Shown here one piece after another: positions 7,380 through 14,762 of a stretch of 46,206 bases of DNA; the first letter of the stretch is position 1; each line of letters begins with the position of its first letter. The stretch spans positions 47,276-93,481 of the forward strand of contig JAAVAA010000069.1 of assembly GCA_014804285.1 (NCBI GenBank), read 5' to 3'. The notes below the pieces were generated by a model that worked only from the letters and a program-made list of their open reading frames with translations, had not been told where the DNA came from and made no database searches. A program made the translations under genes and the position numbers. This DNA is from Lachnospiraceae bacterium (GTDB lineage Bacteria; Bacillota; Clostridia; Lachnospirales; Lachnospiraceae).

Positions 7380-7715
7380 TTATAAAAGTCTGATAATAAT
7401 GTCAGCCAGTACAGCAGTGAAGATTCCGGCAAGAAACCCCAAAAAACGGTTAAGCCATATTTCAGAGCGCTCAACAAAATACATTGGAAGTTTATTTTCA
7501 GGAATAATATGGGACGGCATGACAGTATTATCAACATTAGGAGCGGTGATGTATCCTCCGGATGACAAGGCTTGAATTGCTTTTAGGTTTTTAGGATTTT
7601 TACAAAGCTTGTCAAGGTCTTTGCCGAGGCAGACACCTAATTCATTATTGTCACTTGATTTTTCAATTACTTTAAGGCAGTGATGCATTCTAAATCTTGT
7701 TGATAATCCTATCAT
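7380..7715 (-). CDS. Small phage protein with C-terminal membrane helix
   Basis: A protein of 111 residues starting MIGLSTRFRMHHCLKVIEKS, with a soluble N-terminal part and one C-terminal helix (FLGFLAGIFTAVLADIIIRLL). GGAAAGGAAAAC lies directly before the ATG at 7715. It is on the minus strand inside the otherwise rightward early region, so it must have its own promoter and may be expressed in the lysogen. The tail-anchored form fits membrane proteins that block superinfection, but nothing in the sequence proves this. No family is recognised. Confidence 0.6.
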   Translation of the reverse strand: MIGLSTRFRMHHCLKVIEKSSDNNELGVCLGKDLDKLCKNPKNLKAIQALSSGGYITAPNVDNTVMPSHIIPENKLPMYFVERSEIWLNRFLGFLAGIFTAVLADIIIRLL

Positions 7716-7844
7716 ATGTTTTCCTTTCCAATGGTTTGAGCTGAATCTGATAACAAAATTATAAGGGAGAAGCAAAATTCAGGCAACAGAATTTGGCAAA
7801 CAACGAGGATATTTAATAAACAGGACGGAAGGAGAGTGAAAAGA

Positions 7845-8096
7845 ATGCCAAGAATAACATTAGGGCAGTGGACGCAGAAAGATGAACAGTTTGTGCGGAA
7901 CCTTAAAGCAGAGCTTGGCAGAAAGGGGAAGGATCACAAAAACCTTATGCGGAGGACAGGCAGGTCACAGGGGGCGATATACAAAAGATTTCATCAGCCT
8001 GGGACTACAACAGTTGATGAGCTCCGTATATTCATACAGGAAGCCGGGTTGTCGGAAGATGATGTGCTGGATTTTCTATTTAAGGACCGGAGGTGA
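7845..8096 (+). CDS. Small helix-turn-helix protein of the early region
   Basis: A basic protein of 83 residues. A HTH-like stretch is seen at about 35-60 (LMRRTGRSQGAIYKRFHQPG). The ATG at 7845 follows GGAAGGAG at 10 bases; a GTG at 7836 sits too close to that site. It could be an excisionase or early regulator by position, just behind the switch, but has no diagnostic motif for either. Confidence 0.6.
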   Translation: MPRITLGQWTQKDEQFVRNLKAELGRKGKDHKNLMRRTGRSQGAIYKRFHQPGTTTVDELRIFIQEAGLSEDDVLDFLFKDRR

Positions 8097-8099
8097 GAA

Positions 8100-8348
8100 A
8101 TGATCTTTTTAAAAATAGCAGCTTTCTGGTTGCCGGTCATTGGTATAGGCAGTATCGTAGGTGCCATTGAAACAGGGACAAGCCCGGCGAAAGCGATTGT
8201 GGTCTTCCTGATCGGGTGTCTGGTAATGGCAGTTTATGTCAGACTCGACAGTATGAGATATAGGCGCGACAAAGAAATCGACCGCTTTATCAAAAAAGAA
8301 AATAGGTTCTGCTACCGACCAAAGCTACAGAACCTAAAGGACAACTAA
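8100..8348 (+). CDS. Small membrane protein
   Basis: A protein of 82 residues with two predicted helices (IAAFWLPVIGIGSIVGAI and AIVVFLIGCLVMAVYV) and a basic cytoplasmic tail. It follows the previous gene after 3 bases with AGGTGAG as ribosome site, so it is in the same operon. No family is recognised. Confidence 0.6.
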   Translation: MIFLKIAAFWLPVIGIGSIVGAIETGTSPAKAIVVFLIGCLVMAVYVRLDSMRYRRDKEIDRFIKKENRFCYRPKLQNLKDN

Positions 8349-8360
8349 TTGTATTTATTG

Positions 8361-8384
8361 CCTATGCCCCAATTATGGCATAGG
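8361..8384 (+). promoter_or_regulatory. Hairpin abutting the ribosome site of the cold-shock gene
   Basis: A perfect 8-bp stem CCTATGCC/GGCATAGG with an 8-base loop; the 3' arm runs directly into GGGGAAAGG, the ribosome site of the next gene. It could modulate translation of the cold-shock protein. Confidence 0.45.
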
Positions 8385-8399
8385 GGAAAGGAAAAGTCA

Positions 8400-8585
8400 A
8401 TGTTAGGGAAAGTGGAAAATTACGATCCTAAAAAGGGATATGGTTTTATCCGGGGAGATGATGGAAAAAAGTATTTTGTCCCTTACTGTAATGTAAACAC
8501 GGCATCGGGAAGTTTATCAGCAGGATATACAGTTGAGTTTAATACCGGTGAAGGAAACAGAGCATTCAATGTGAGATATTTATAG
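8400..8585 (+). CDS. Cold-shock domain protein
   Basis: A nucleic-acid chaperone of 61 residues. The cold-shock fold is recognisable by GKVENYDPKKGYGFIRGDDG followed by KKYFVPYCNV (RNP1- and RNP2-like) and the final VEFNTGEGNRAFNVRYL. Genuine bacterial CspA proteins are 65-70 residues with GFGFI; this one has GYGFI and is slightly shorter. The start at 8400 is chosen because the domain begins there and GGGGAAAGG precedes it. A phage-borne CSP may melt RNA structure during early expression. Confidence 0.85.
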   Translation: MLGKVENYDPKKGYGFIRGDDGKKYFVPYCNVNTASGSLSAGYTVEFNTGEGNRAFNVRYL

Positions 8586-8600
8586 GAGGGAATGAAGAGT

Positions 8601-8861
8601 ATGGGAAAGAATCAGATTATTCAGGAAGAATCAAAGGAACTGACTCAGGAAGAGTTTAAGGAACTGGCAAATGATTTGAAGCCGGTCTTAAAAAGCATGG
8701 AAGCGGTACTTAAGAAGCACAACATAGAATGTCTTACTTCAACGTGCATGAGTACAGATGGATATTTTAATTTCAGTCTGCATGATTCCGACTGGGAATT
8801 TAAGAGAACAAACAGTGATACGAAAATGTTGATATGCAAGAGCATAACAGAGGAAGTGTGA
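8601..8861 (+). CDS. Early-region protein of unknown function
   Basis: An acidic protein of 86 residues with a helical N-terminal half (ESKELTQEEFKELANDLK) and a mixed C-terminal half. AGGAGGG lies 10 bases before the ATG at 8601; the ATG at 8592 is too near that site. Spacing of 15 bases to the cold-shock gene indicates one operon. No family is recognised. Confidence 0.6.
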   Translation: MGKNQIIQEESKELTQEEFKELANDLKPVLKSMEAVLKKHNIECLTSTCMSTDGYFNFSLHDSDWEFKRTNSDTKMLICKSITEEV

Positions 8862-8862
8862 A

Positions 8863-8991
8863 ATGTCGGAGCAGATCGAAAACAGCATGGTAGTTGATGG
8901 TTACTGGAATGAAATTGAGTATGGCGTTCCTTCCAGTAACCGTCTGAAAAGGGAAAGAGAAGCCTATGAGCAGGTGGAAAGAGAGGAATAA
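8863..8991 (+). CDS. Micro-protein of 42 residues
   Basis: MSEQIENSMVVDGYWNEIEY, then a charged helical end. It starts one base after the previous stop with GAGGAAG upstream and ends one base before the DUF1351 gene, so it fills an operon slot exactly. This favours a real gene; function unknown. Confidence 0.5.
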   Translation: MSEQIENSMVVDGYWNEIEYGVPSSNRLKREREAYEQVEREE

Positions 8992-8992
8992 T

Positions 8993-9895
8993 ATGAATGA
9001 AGTACAGACAGTTATAACATTAGAGAGCGCGAAGATCTCCTGTAACTTTGGACAGGTGGAGGAAGCAATACAAAAGGTACTCTCGGAGTATAAAGGTGCC
9101 GTATTTACGGAGGACAGCAAGACATATGCAAAGAAAGTGGTTGCCAGTTTACGTGCACAGAAAAAGACCTTTCAGGACAACCTGCGAGAGGAAAAGAAAA
9201 AGTATATGATCCCATGGGAAGAATTTGAAGCCCAGGCAAAGAGACTGATCGGCATGTATGACGAACCTATTGATCTGATCAATGGACAGGTGCAGGCCTT
9301 TGAAGAAAAGCGGATTGCTGAAAAGAAGGAACTGATAAACAGGCTGTATGCTGAAACCGTTCCGGCAGATCTGGAAGAATACCTTCCCCTCGAACGTATT
9401 TATAATTCCAAATGGGAAAATGCGACCACGAAGGGAAAGGATATCCGTAAGGAAATGTCGGAAACGGCAGAAAAGGCGAAGCGGGATATTGATACCATAA
9501 GCAGTATGGAATCAGATTCTACAGCCAAGGCATTATCCATGTACAGGGCAAATCTCGACCTGACAGAAGCAATTTCTTACATAAATAATTATGAGCGCCA
9601 GAAACAGGAAATTCTTGCAAAAGAGCAGGAGCGAAAACGCCGTGAGGAAGAGGAACGCATACGCCGTGAGGAACGTGAAAAGATTCTTGCAGAGCAGCAG
9701 GCAGAAATGGAGAAAAACGCTGCTGTTGAACAGGCGAAAGCGGAAGCAGCACAGGAAGTCGTTGACAGCCTTATTCCGGAGGAAAGCGGAGAGTCAGAAC
9801 TTTATGAGTACCGCATTTCTCTTTCCGGAGATGCAAAGATGAAACTGGAAATGTATATGGACAGTGTAGGGATTGAATGGGAGCTGATTCGATGA
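8993..9895 (+). CDS. DUF1351 family phage protein
   Basis: A protein of 300 residues, mostly helical. The N-terminal half has the DUF1351 pattern (KTYAKKVVASLRAQKKTF, then a long charged helix). Residues about 200-250 form a strongly charged coiled coil (QEILAKEQERKRREEEERIR), and a small folded end follows. DUF1351 genes regularly precede ssDNA-annealing recombinases in Bacillota phages; here the Erf gene overlaps the stop by ATGA. A role as partner of the recombinase is inference. Confidence 0.8.
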   Translation: MNEVQTVITLESAKISCNFGQVEEAIQKVLSEYKGAVFTEDSKTYAKKVVASLRAQKKTFQDNLREEKKKYMIPWEEFEAQAKRLIGMYDEPIDLINGQVQAFEEKRIAEKKELINRLYAETVPADLEEYLPLERIYNSKWENATTKGKDIRKEMSETAEKAKRDIDTISSMESDSTAKALSMYRANLDLTEAISYINNYERQKQEILAKEQERKRREEEERIRREEREKILAEQQAEMEKNAAVEQAKAEAAQEVVDSLIPEESGESELYEYRISLSGDAKMKLEMYMDSVGIEWELIR

Positions 9896-10563
9896 GTGAA
9901 GAAAAAGTGCCTATGATCTATTCCGCTATCTGCGGTGTGATGGAAGATATTGGAGTGGTTGGAAAGGGTGACTACAACAAAATGCAGGGATTTAAGTACC
10001 GTAGTATTGATGCGGTTATGAATGCCCTTAACCCAGTCATGATCAAGCATAAGGTGTTTTGTACGCCGGAAGTCCTTGAACAGAGCCGTGAAGAGCGTAC
10101 TACTTCAAAAGGTGGCTCATTGATCTATTCCGTATGTCGAATGCGCTACCGTTTTTATACAACGGACGGTTCTTTTGTGGATGCAGTTGTAGTCGGGGAG
10201 GGCATGGACAGTGGAGACAAGGCAACAAATAAAGCTATGTCGGTAGCTTTTAAATATGCCTGCTTTCAGACTTTCTGTATTCCAACGGAAAACCTTATGG
10301 AGGATCCGGACAGTGAGACACCGGCTGAAAGCACAAAAAAGCAAAGTGCAGGAAATAATGAAGATAAGAAATCCCAAGATCAGGAAATGGAAAAGCTGTT
10401 TAAGCAGCTTACAGAGGAACTTATCCGCACGGGATACGGAGAAGGCTCAATCATAAAAACCTATAATGTAGAAAAAATGCAGGATCTGTCAAAACTGCAG
10501 ATTAAAGATGCCATAGGAAGATTGAAAAAGTGTAGTGACAAGCAGACGCAGAATGGGAAATAG
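9892..10563 (+). CDS. erf: Erf-family ssDNA-annealing protein
   Basis: A phage single-strand annealing protein of 223 residues used for recombination and genome circularisation. Visible hallmarks are the N-terminal YSAICGVMEDIGVVGKGDYN, the KYRSIDAVMNALNPVM segment and GDKATNKAMSVAFKYACFQTF, the conserved Erf core. A Lys/Gln-rich linker follows at about 145-170, then a small C-terminal helical domain. It starts at 9892 with ATGA overlap to the upstream gene, so translation is coupled. Confidence 0.88.
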   Translation: MSEEKVPMIYSAICGVMEDIGVVGKGDYNKMQGFKYRSIDAVMNALNPVMIKHKVFCTPEVLEQSREERTTSKGGSLIYSVCRMRYRFYTTDGSFVDAVVVGEGMDSGDKATNKAMSVAFKYACFQTFCIPTENLMEDPDSETPAESTKKQSAGNNEDKKSQDQEMEKLFKQLTEELIRTGYGEGSIIKTYNVEKMQDLSKLQIKDAIGRLKKCSDKQTQNGK

Positions 10564-10565
10564 AT

Positions 10566-11150
10566 ATGGAATGCAGAGGAAAGATAACCGCAATAGCACA
10601 AGATTTTGAGACAAAAGGTATTCTTGTAACCCTGTCACTGGCCAATGTGTCAGTGCAGGAGTTACAGATTCTTAAAGCAATGGAAGAATTGTCTGTTTAT
10701 CTGAAAAGATACCGTGAAAAGAGATCACTTGATGCTAATGCTTATTTTCATCTTTTAGTCGGTAAACTGGCGGACAAACTGAGTATTTCAAAGATCCGCT
10801 GCAAGAATATCATGATAGGAAGATACGGACAGATGGATTTTATAGACGGTCAGCCCATCATGATTAAAACGCAGATCCCGGTATCGGACATGTTGGAGCA
10901 GGAAAATCTTCATTGTGTATCCTGCGGTGGGAAAACAGAGGAGAATGGATTGCAAACCTATTTTTACCGGGTATATAGGGGTTCTCATACCTATAACACG
11001 GAAGAAATGTCTATTTTGATTGATGGTGTAGTGCAGGAAGCCAAGGAGCAGGGGATTGAGACAACAACACCAGATGAGATTGAACGGTTGAAAAGCTTAT
11101 GGAAAGGTGGAAAGAATGGCCAGAAAACTAAGGAGTGTAATTCAGAATAA
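10566..11150 (+). CDS. NinB-like phage recombination protein
   Basis: A protein of 194 residues. The central KRSLDANAYFHLLVGKLAD resembles the SLDxN...LW/FxxLG signature of lambda NinB. The C-terminal segment (YNTEEMSILIDGVVQEAKEQ followed by GIETTTPDEIERL) resembles NinB's final helices. NinB is a ssDNA-binding recombination mediator in the Orf pathway. The position two bases behind Erf fits this. The relation is remote, so only the phage-protein status is sure. Confidence 0.6.
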   Translation: MECRGKITAIAQDFETKGILVTLSLANVSVQELQILKAMEELSVYLKRYREKRSLDANAYFHLLVGKLADKLSISKIRCKNIMIGRYGQMDFIDGQPIMIKTQIPVSDMLEQENLHCVSCGGKTEENGLQTYFYRVYRGSHTYNTEEMSILIDGVVQEAKEQGIETTTPDEIERLKSLWKGGKNGQKTKECNSE

Positions 11151-11415
11151 TTTGGAAACCTGCTTTGTAACAGGATCACCTAACGTAGCGGTTCACCATA
11201 TTTTCCCGGGGAAGGGACGCAGGAAGCTGTGTGAAAAATACGGTTTTCTTGTAGCACTGGAACCGAGATACCATAACATGAGCAGTTACAGCGTCCATGC
11301 GGTTCCGAATGCTGGTCTTGACCTACAGTTTAAGCAGATGGCACAAAGTTATTATGAAGAAAACTATGGGTCAAGACAGGACTTCATAAAAGAGTTTGGA
11401 AAAAGTTATTTATAA
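11116..11415 (+). CDS. HNH-like small nuclease candidate
   Basis: A protein of 99 residues with CFVTGSPNVAVHHIFPGKGR and then EPRYHNMSSYSVH, arranged like a beta-beta-alpha metal finger (His-His and His-Asn). The usual paired zinc cysteines of HNH enzymes are reduced to one. The ATG at 11116 has GGAAAGGTGG at 6-8 bases and overlaps the previous gene by 35 bases in another frame. Such proteins often follow NinB in phage recombination clusters and may cut branched DNA. Confidence 0.55.
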   Translation: MARKLRSVIQNNLETCFVTGSPNVAVHHIFPGKGRRKLCEKYGFLVALEPRYHNMSSYSVHAVPNAGLDLQFKQMAQSYYEENYGSRQDFIKEFGKSYL

Positions 11416-11589
11416 ATGGTTGAAACACCGCATTTCCGGAATGTCCGGGAAGGAAAAGAAACCCGTAAACTAACGCATAGTTCATGCAGCATATCACGGA
11501 AGCCATGAATTGCGTCTATCAGATTATGGAACTATGTCTTCCCCCCAGATATAGTTCCATGATACCTGAGGACAGAAGAAAGGAAAGCT
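11416..11589 (+). other. Gap with two doubtful micro-ORFs and an inverted repeat
   Basis: A frame of 30 codons (11416-11508) and one of 34 codons (11505-11609) overlap by ATGA, but neither has a good ribosome site. A 10-bp perfect inverted repeat ATGGAACTAT/ATAGTTCCAT lies at 11526-11560. No convincing gene. Confidence 0.3.
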
Positions 11590-11694
11590 ATGGACAGTTG
11601 TATTTATAACACAGGAGGCTTTTGTTACAAGAATAATAAGGACTGTCAATATATCGGAGATGAAGAGAACTGTGAAGAATCAGAAGAAAGTTAG
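11590..11694 (+). CDS. Cysteine-rich micro-protein, 34 residues
   Basis: MDSCIYNTGGFCYKNNKDCQ and an acidic end with one more cysteine: four cysteines in 34 residues, spaced as in small metal-binding knots. AAGGAAAG lies before the ATG and the next gene follows after 13 bases. Function unknown. Confidence 0.5.
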   Translation: MDSCIYNTGGFCYKNNKDCQYIGDEENCEESEES

Positions 11695-11707
11695 GTGAGG
11701 TAATTAC

Positions 11708-12478
11708 GTGAACTATATAGCCGAAATAAAAGCATTCTACGATAGGCTCGAACTAAATCCGCTGCCCTCACCGGCCATCGTCTTATGGCATGCGCTTATG
11801 TCCATAGCGAATAAAACCGGTTGGCAGCAAGAGTTTACGGTAGCCGTATCAGTCCTGGTGCTGAAATCGGGATTGAATGCACAGGCGATCAAGAGGGCGA
11901 GGAACCGCCTTGAACAAGATGGGTTTATCACATGGCGTTCCCGTGGTGGAAACCAGTCTGCAATCTATCATCTTAATAGTATTGTGGTACAAAATGATGC
12001 TAGAAATGTACCACAGTGTGAACCACAAAGTGAACCACAGACCGACCCACAGAGCGTACCACAGTGTGAACCACAAAGTGAACCCATTAATAAACATAAA
12101 CTAAACAAAACAAATATCCCCCCTATATCCCCCGTGGAGCGTTTCGAGGATTTCTTGTCTGCATATCCGAAAGAATGTAACAGGTATCTGACAGAGACAG
12201 CCTATATTGATTTGCTGATGACCGGGAAGCTGACAGAAGAGGTGCTCATTGAGTGTGCACACAACTATGCGGAAACGTGCAGGATTCTCAAAACGCAGGA
12301 AAAGTATGTCAAGAATGCGGAAAATTTCTTGAAGGAACTCGTGTTTGAAAAATATCTTCCGGGAAAGTACAAAAAGCCGAAAGGGGAAACAAAACAGCAG
12401 GGGCAGTTTAATCAATTTCCTCAGAGAAATTATGATTTTGAAGCACTTGAAAACGAGTTACTTAAGGAGCAGATATGA
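11708..12478 (+). CDS. Phage replisome organizer / DnaD-like initiator
   Basis: A replication initiation protein of 256 residues. The N-terminal domain (about 1-95) is a winged helix as in phage replisome organizers (LWHALMSIANKTGWQQEF, VLVLKSGLNAQAIKRARNRL, DGFITWRSRGG). A Pro/Gln-rich repeat linker (about 100-125) follows, then a DnaD-like helical domain that probably contacts the helicase loader. The start is GTG at 11708 with AGGTGAGG upstream. The linker is coded by a 29-bp perfect direct repeat. Confidence 0.8.
   Translation: MNYIAEIKAFYDRLELNPLPSPAIVLWHALMSIANKTGWQQEFTVAVSVLVLKSGLNAQAIKRARNRLEQDGFITWRSRGGNQSAIYHLNSIVVQNDARNVPQCEPQSEPQTDPQSVPQCEPQSEPINKHKLNKTNIPPISPVERFEDFLSAYPKECNRYLTETAYIDLLMTGKLTEEVLIECAHNYAETCRILKTQEKYVKNAENFLKELVFEKYLPGKYKKPKGETKQQGQFNQFPQRNYDFEALENELLKEQI
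12008..12084 (+). repeat. 29-bp direct repeat in the replisome organizer linker
   Basis: GTACCACAGTGTGAACC... at 12008-12036 returns unchanged at 12056-12084. Together they encode about 25 residues of a (CEPQSEPQ)-type linker. Slippage could change linker length without harming the flanking domains. Confidence 0.8.
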
Positions 12479-12660
12479 AAATAATAAAAGCTTTGGCGTA
12501 TATAATGGCCTGTCTGCTGCTGTGTATTGTATGGTTTATAACCTTTGCACTAGGGTACATACTGCAGCATACATGGGAATGTGTTCCTTGCATTGCAGTT
12601 AACTTTGTAATCAGTGTGATTCTATCAAAACTGATCTGTAACGAGGACACGGAGGTGTGA
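12475..12660 (+). CDS. Small membrane protein
   Basis: A protein of 61 residues with two helices (IMACLLLCIVWFITFALGYI and VNFVISVILSKLI). It overlaps the replisome organizer stop by ATGA, so it is translationally coupled. No family is recognised. Confidence 0.6.
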   Translation: MKIIKALAYIMACLLLCIVWFITFALGYILQHTWECVPCIAVNFVISVILSKLICNEDTEV

Positions 12661-12662
12661 TT

Positions 12663-12824
12663 ATGAGTGGGCTGACAGATCGAGTAATAAGAGATATTAA
12701 GTTTGAAAAGGGTGAACAATTCTCTACAAAGTTCATAAGGGATTTTGACCGAAGATGGACACAGGTAATAAACAGGCTTAAGAGATCAGGAGCGGATTTA
12801 TCCATTCCTTTGGCAAAAAGATGA
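12663..12824 (+). CDS. Small basic phage protein, 53 residues
   Basis: Starts MSGLTDRVIRDIKFEKGEQF and continues with a basic helical segment (KFIRDFDRRWTQVINRLKR). It begins 2 bases after the previous stop with GGAGG upstream. Position and base use fit a real gene; function unknown. Confidence 0.5.
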   Translation: MSGLTDRVIRDIKFEKGEQFSTKFIRDFDRRWTQVINRLKRSGADLSIPLAKR

Positions 12825-12843
12825 TCAGAGAAAGGAAAAAACT

Positions 12844-13524
12844 ATGAAGAAATATGAATTTACAGGTGAAACAAAGAAGACAGGTATTTTTGGAGATATA
12901 ACGGTAAGAAGAATACGGGCTACAGTAGCATTCGGATTGATTGAAGTGGGTGATCTTGGTGGCTGGATTGAGAAAGAAGAAAATCTTTCCCATGAAAATA
13001 ATGCCTGGGTCTACGGTAATGCCGAGGTCTGCGGTAATGCCAAGGTCTGCGGTGATGCCTGGGTCTACGGTAATGCCAAGGTCTGCGGTGATGCCTGGGT
13101 CTACGGTGATGCCGAGGTCTACGGTAATGCCAAGGTCTGCGGTAATGCCAAGGTCTGCGGTGATGCCAAGGTCTGCGGTGATGCCGAGGTCTACGGTAAT
13201 GCCAAGGTCTGCGGTGATGCCGAGGTCTACGGTAATGCCAAGGTCTGCGGTAATGCCGAGGTCTGCGGTAATGCCGAGGTCTTTTCAGCAAGACACCTTC
13301 TGGTTATCGGACCGATCGGAAGCAGAAATGCTTTTACTACATTTTTCAGGGACAAAGACAAAGAAATAACCGTCAGATGCGGTTGTTTTCTGGGAAAGAT
13401 TGACAAATTCTTAGAAAAAGTTCAGCAGACACACGGAGAGAGCAAATATGCGCTTGTCTACAGAGCAGCGGTGGATATTGCCAAACTTCATATAGATCTT
13501 ACAGAGGAAACAAAAGAAGAGTGA
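12844..13524 (+). CDS. Hexapeptide-repeat beta-helix protein
   Basis: A protein of 226 residues in three parts. Residues 1-55 are a small N-terminal domain (MKKYEFTGETKKTGIFGDIT). Residues 56-145 are 15 perfect six-residue turns of the type V-[YC]-G-[ND]-A-[EKW], which should stack as a left-handed beta-helix with Val inside and rows of Tyr or Cys. The final 80 residues are a separate domain (GPIGSRNAFTTFF, CGCFLGKIDKF). Proteins with this head and tail occur in phages and Lachnospiraceae genomes without a known role. The DNA repeat is nearly perfect, so turn number probably changes often. Confidence 0.8.
   Translation: MKKYEFTGETKKTGIFGDITVRRIRATVAFGLIEVGDLGGWIEKEENLSHENNAWVYGNAEVCGNAKVCGDAWVYGNAKVCGDAWVYGDAEVYGNAKVCGNAKVCGDAKVCGDAEVYGNAKVCGDAEVYGNAKVCGNAEVCGNAEVFSARHLLVIGPIGSRNAFTTFFRDKDKEITVRCGCFLGKIDKFLEKVQQTHGESKYALVYRAAVDIAKLHIDLTEETKEE
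13009..13278 (+). repeat. 18-bp tandem repeat, 15 units
   Basis: The unit GTCTRCGGTRATGCCDRG repeats 15 times without interruption. Variation is limited to four positions, giving Tyr/Cys, Asn/Asp and Glu/Lys/Trp choices. It codes the beta-helix of the surrounding gene. Confidence 0.95.
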
Positions 13525-13543
13525 TGTGATCAGATCATGATGG

Positions 13544-13590
13544 AAAGGAGCCGAACCTCCGGCCGGGGTAACGCTATAGCAGGTTCCTTT
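13544..13590 (+). promoter_or_regulatory. Structured leader before the PAPS-reductase-like gene (copy A)
   Basis: AAAGG...AACCT pairs with AGGTTCCTTT, with a CCGGCCGG core in the loop. No usual ribosome site stands directly before the ATG at 13597. A similar layout precedes the gene at 14763. Confidence 0.45.
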
Positions 13591-13596
13591 TGAGAG

Positions 13597-14709
13597 ATGA
13601 AAGAAGTATATAAAAGCAAAGTTTATACAGAAAGACCTGATTACGCTGATTTTAATTCTCCAGCGAAGTTTATGGCAATTCAGAGTATTGTTGTAAAACG
13701 ACTAAGAGAACACCCGAACGCTATTTGTTCTTATTCAGGTGGAGCAGACAGTGACATTATGATTGATATCATAGAGCGGGCAAGGGATTTATTTAAGCTT
13801 CCGCCAATCAAATATTGTTTCTTTAATACAGGTCTGGAAATGAAAGCAATCAAAGACCATGTGAAAGACACGTCCGAGAAATACGGAGTTGAGATTGAAG
13901 AACACCGACCGAAAGTTGATATTGTCACGGCATCCAGAACATATGGAATTCCATTTGTATCAAAAATTATGTCTTCTGGATTATCAGAATGGCAAAAGAA
14001 GAACATTCCACTGTCGATTGCGGAGGAATATGAGCAGGCAGACGATAAAGCGGCGAAGCGGAAAGAGCTGAAAGAACGTTATCCAAAGTGCGAAAGCGTA
14101 ATTAATTTTCTCTGTTGCTGCAACTCTTCGGGTGAACCAAGACCAGATATCCAGCTTGTAATTAACTCATCAAAATATATGCGTGATTTTATCGGGGAAT
14201 ACCCGCCGGATTTTCAGATTAGCGCAAAGTGCTGTGATTACTGCAAGAAGCAGGTTGCACATGATGTGCAAAAAGATTATGACATGATAATCACAGGTGA
14301 GCGTAGAGCAGAAGGAGGTATGAGGTCGGTTCCACGCAAAGATAATACCGCATTGTGTTTTGGAGAACAAGGAAACGGTCAGTACCGGCTGCGTCCGCTG
14401 TACTATGTTACAGACAGGGACAAGGCATGGTATAAGGAATATTACGGCATTAGGTATTCTGATGCTTATGAAGTTTATGGCCTGACAAGGACAGGCTGCT
14501 GCGGATGCCCGATATCGCATAAAGCAGTGGAAGATCTGGAAAAGATCCGTCCATATGAAACAAATGTAGTAAAAGCTGCATGGAATGTATTTGGGAAAAG
14601 TTACGAATACCGTGCGAAATACAATATGTATAAGGCTGATAGGCTTAGGGCTGATCAGGAAGAAAAGAAAAACATAAACGGGCAAATGAATTTATTTGAT
14701 TTTATTTAG
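13597..14709 (+). CDS. Phage PAPS-reductase-family protein (ATP-PPase fold, cysteine clusters)
   Basis: A protein of 370 residues. The PP-loop SYSGGADSD at 45-53 identifies the adenylating ATP-pyrophosphatase fold shared by PAPS reductase, DndC and related sulfur enzymes. Cysteine clusters FLCCCN, SAKCCDYCKK and RTGCCGCPI could hold an Fe-S cluster, as in DndC-type proteins. Phage homologues are common but their substrate is unknown. The C-terminus ends GQMNLFDFI, close to the sliding-clamp-binding pentapeptide. It is followed by a helicase-methyltransferase, so a DNA-modification role is possible but unproven. Confidence 0.8.
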   Translation: MKEVYKSKVYTERPDYADFNSPAKFMAIQSIVVKRLREHPNAICSYSGGADSDIMIDIIERARDLFKLPPIKYCFFNTGLEMKAIKDHVKDTSEKYGVEIEEHRPKVDIVTASRTYGIPFVSKIMSSGLSEWQKKNIPLSIAEEYEQADDKAAKRKELKERYPKCESVINFLCCCNSSGEPRPDIQLVINSSKYMRDFIGEYPPDFQISAKCCDYCKKQVAHDVQKDYDMIITGERRAEGGMRSVPRKDNTALCFGEQGNGQYRLRPLYYVTDRDKAWYKEYYGIRYSDAYEVYGLTRTGCCGCPISHKAVEDLEKIRPYETNVVKAAWNVFGKSYEYRAKYNMYKADRLRADQEEKKNINGQMNLFDFI

Positions 14710-14714
14710 AAAGA

Positions 14715-14756
14715 AAGGAGCAAAAGCCCGGCCGGCGAAAGTGTATACAGCTCCTT
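14715..14756 (+). promoter_or_regulatory. Structured leader before the helicase-methyltransferase gene (copy B)
   Basis: AAGGAGC (14715-14721) pairs with GCTCCTT (14750-14756) around a CCCGGCCGGC core. The only strong ribosome-site sequence lies in the stem, more than 40 bases from the ATG at 14763. Confidence 0.45.
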
Positions 14757-14762
14757 GGAAAT

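Noticed and set aside
8349..8399. TTG-started extension of the cold-shock protein
   Set aside because: The added residues are outside the cold-shock fold and are coded by the leader hairpin.
10566..11150. RusA-type Holliday junction resolvase
   Set aside because: No acidic RusA motif is seen; the SLDAN segment fits NinB better.
13009..13278. CRISPR-like regularly repeated array
   Set aside because: The units are contiguous 18-mers with no spacers and encode protein repeats; no cas genes are present.
12920..13291. Arg/His/Pro-rich minus-strand frame of 123 codons and a Met/Pro/Arg plus-strand frame over the hexapeptide gene
   Set aside because: Both are frame shadows of the 18-bp tandem repeat; period and composition are fully explained by the beta-helix gene.
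14170..14685. Minus-strand frame of 171 codons over the PAPS-reductase-like gene
   Set aside because: Antisense shadow of a strongly supported gene.
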